DNA of 14,538 bases from NCBI GenBank assembly GCA_030615235.1, contig JAUWZR010000036.1, positions 1 to 14,538 on the forward strand, read 5' to 3'. This document shows positions 13,976 to 14,538 of this stretch, piece after piece. The notes beneath the pieces are model-generated. The model worked only from the letters and a program-made list of their open reading frames with translations. It did no database searches and was not told where the DNA came from. The translations under genes were made by a program, and so were the position numbers. This stretch comes from Promethearchaeota archaeon (lineage in GTDB: Archaea > Asgardarchaeota > Lokiarchaeia > Sigyniarchaeales > SOKP01). The number at the start of each line of letters is the position of its first letter. Position 1 is the stretch's first letter.

Positions 13976-14538
13976 ACAAGAGACGTTATTTTGGCAAACG
14001 CGAATAAATATAACACAAGCTCCGGAAATATTCGTACCTAAAGAGATACCAGAAAGGACGGTTCCTTTTTATCAGACACCGGGAGATATTAGGACATTTC
14101 TATATGATCCATTTGGAAAAGATCCGTCATGTACTTATGGTCTTGAATTAACCGCAAATGATAAAATAGAGGTAATTTTTTTCACTAAAGCAGAATCTGA
14201 AGCTGAAGCTATACAATTAGGTCACGCTTGGCTCTCAAATTTGAAATATAAATTTATAGGCTTGGATGGAAATGTTAAGGCAAAACCTATAATAAAAAGT
14301 AGCCAAGAACTATTGAAACGAAGTCAATTATTTGAAATAGTTCTCCCTATAGGATTTATTAAGGACAAAATTAATATCGTTGAAAGATTTATTAATGCCT
14401 TTTATTATAAGAACGATCATAAGGTACAGTTATTTTTCATGTGGCGGAGAGAACCACGCTCTGAAAAACTTGAAGAGCAATCTAATTTATTCAATTTAAG
14501 GGTTTTTATAAAATATAATTTAAAGAATTTCAATAAAA
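13920..14538 (+). CDS. Partial hypothetical protein, runs off the 3' edge
   Basis: An open frame begins inside the end of the GIY-YIG gene and continues to the window edge (about 206 codons seen). Start choices are ATG 13920 (AGGA five bases upstream, 56-base overlap) or ATG 13944 (GTGAT seven bases upstream, 32-base overlap). The overlap indicates coupled translation and one operon. Visible segments are DIHKQETLFWQTRINI, LFVP-like beta strands, KIEVIFFTKAESEAEAIQLG, LSNLKYKFIGLDGN and VQLFFMWRREPR. No transmembrane segment or P-loop is seen yet. The pattern of strands followed by a helix with WLSNLKYKFIGLDG reminds me of N-terminal domains of archaeal VirB4/HerA-type transfer ATPases, but this is a weak resemblance. 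I do not assign a function. Confidence 0.75.
   Translation, partial: MKVKVIKEMKEGGIIDIHKQETLFWQTRINITQAPEIFVPKEIPERTVPFYQTPGDIRTFLYDPFGKDPSCTYGLELTANDKIEVIFFTKAESEAEAIQLGHAWLSNLKYKFIGLDGNVKAKPIIKSSQELLKRSQLFEIVLPIGFIKDKINIVERFINAFYYKNDHKVQLFFMWRREPRSEKLEEQSNLFNLRVFIKYNLKNFNK

Overview
The window looks like an AT-rich archaeal chromosome segment, most likely from an Asgard archaeon of the Lokiarchaeia type. The evidence is a group II chaperonin (thermosome), archaeal-type AspRS, type II methionine aminopeptidase, Pth2, TruD/Pus7, a zinc-ribbon NusA-like protein, and both eL38 and eL40. eL38 is shared by eukaryotes and only some archaea. The exact phylum is inference from gene content and composition; no rRNA or tRNA gene is present.

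Left part (about 1-5101, all minus strand). A translation-linked run reads aspS, map, then a sugar-phosphate-type nucleotidyltransferase. After a gene-poor gap of about 620 bases comes a short pair: a TM1367-type cyclophilin-like protein and a VTT/DedA-like membrane protein. The gap holds a good archaeal TATA box followed by a stem-loop and a T-run, which I propose as a small RNA gene.

Middle (5191-9704). A type III-like (beta-class) DNA methyltransferase with no restriction partner in view is divergent from aspS and convergent with truD. The minus-strand cluster rpl38e, NusA-like, pth2, truD is a compact translation/RNA-maturation group. It is followed by the short eL40 zinc-ribbon gene on the plus strand (9543-9704).

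Right part (9878-14538). The thermosome gene has its own promoter. Convergent to it, 6 bases away, is a small gene with no ordinary start codon: it needs either an AUA start behind a strong Shine-Dalgarno site or a -1 frame change. Back to back with that gene is a long protein with a GIY-YIG nuclease domain, three helix-turn-helix-like repeats of exactly 81 residues each, and an acidic, low-complexity tail of about 245 residues. It overlaps the start of another gene that runs off the window. The last two genes are probably one operon of an integrated mobile element or accessory system, and are the most novel part of the window. An inverted repeat lies between the two divergent promoters.
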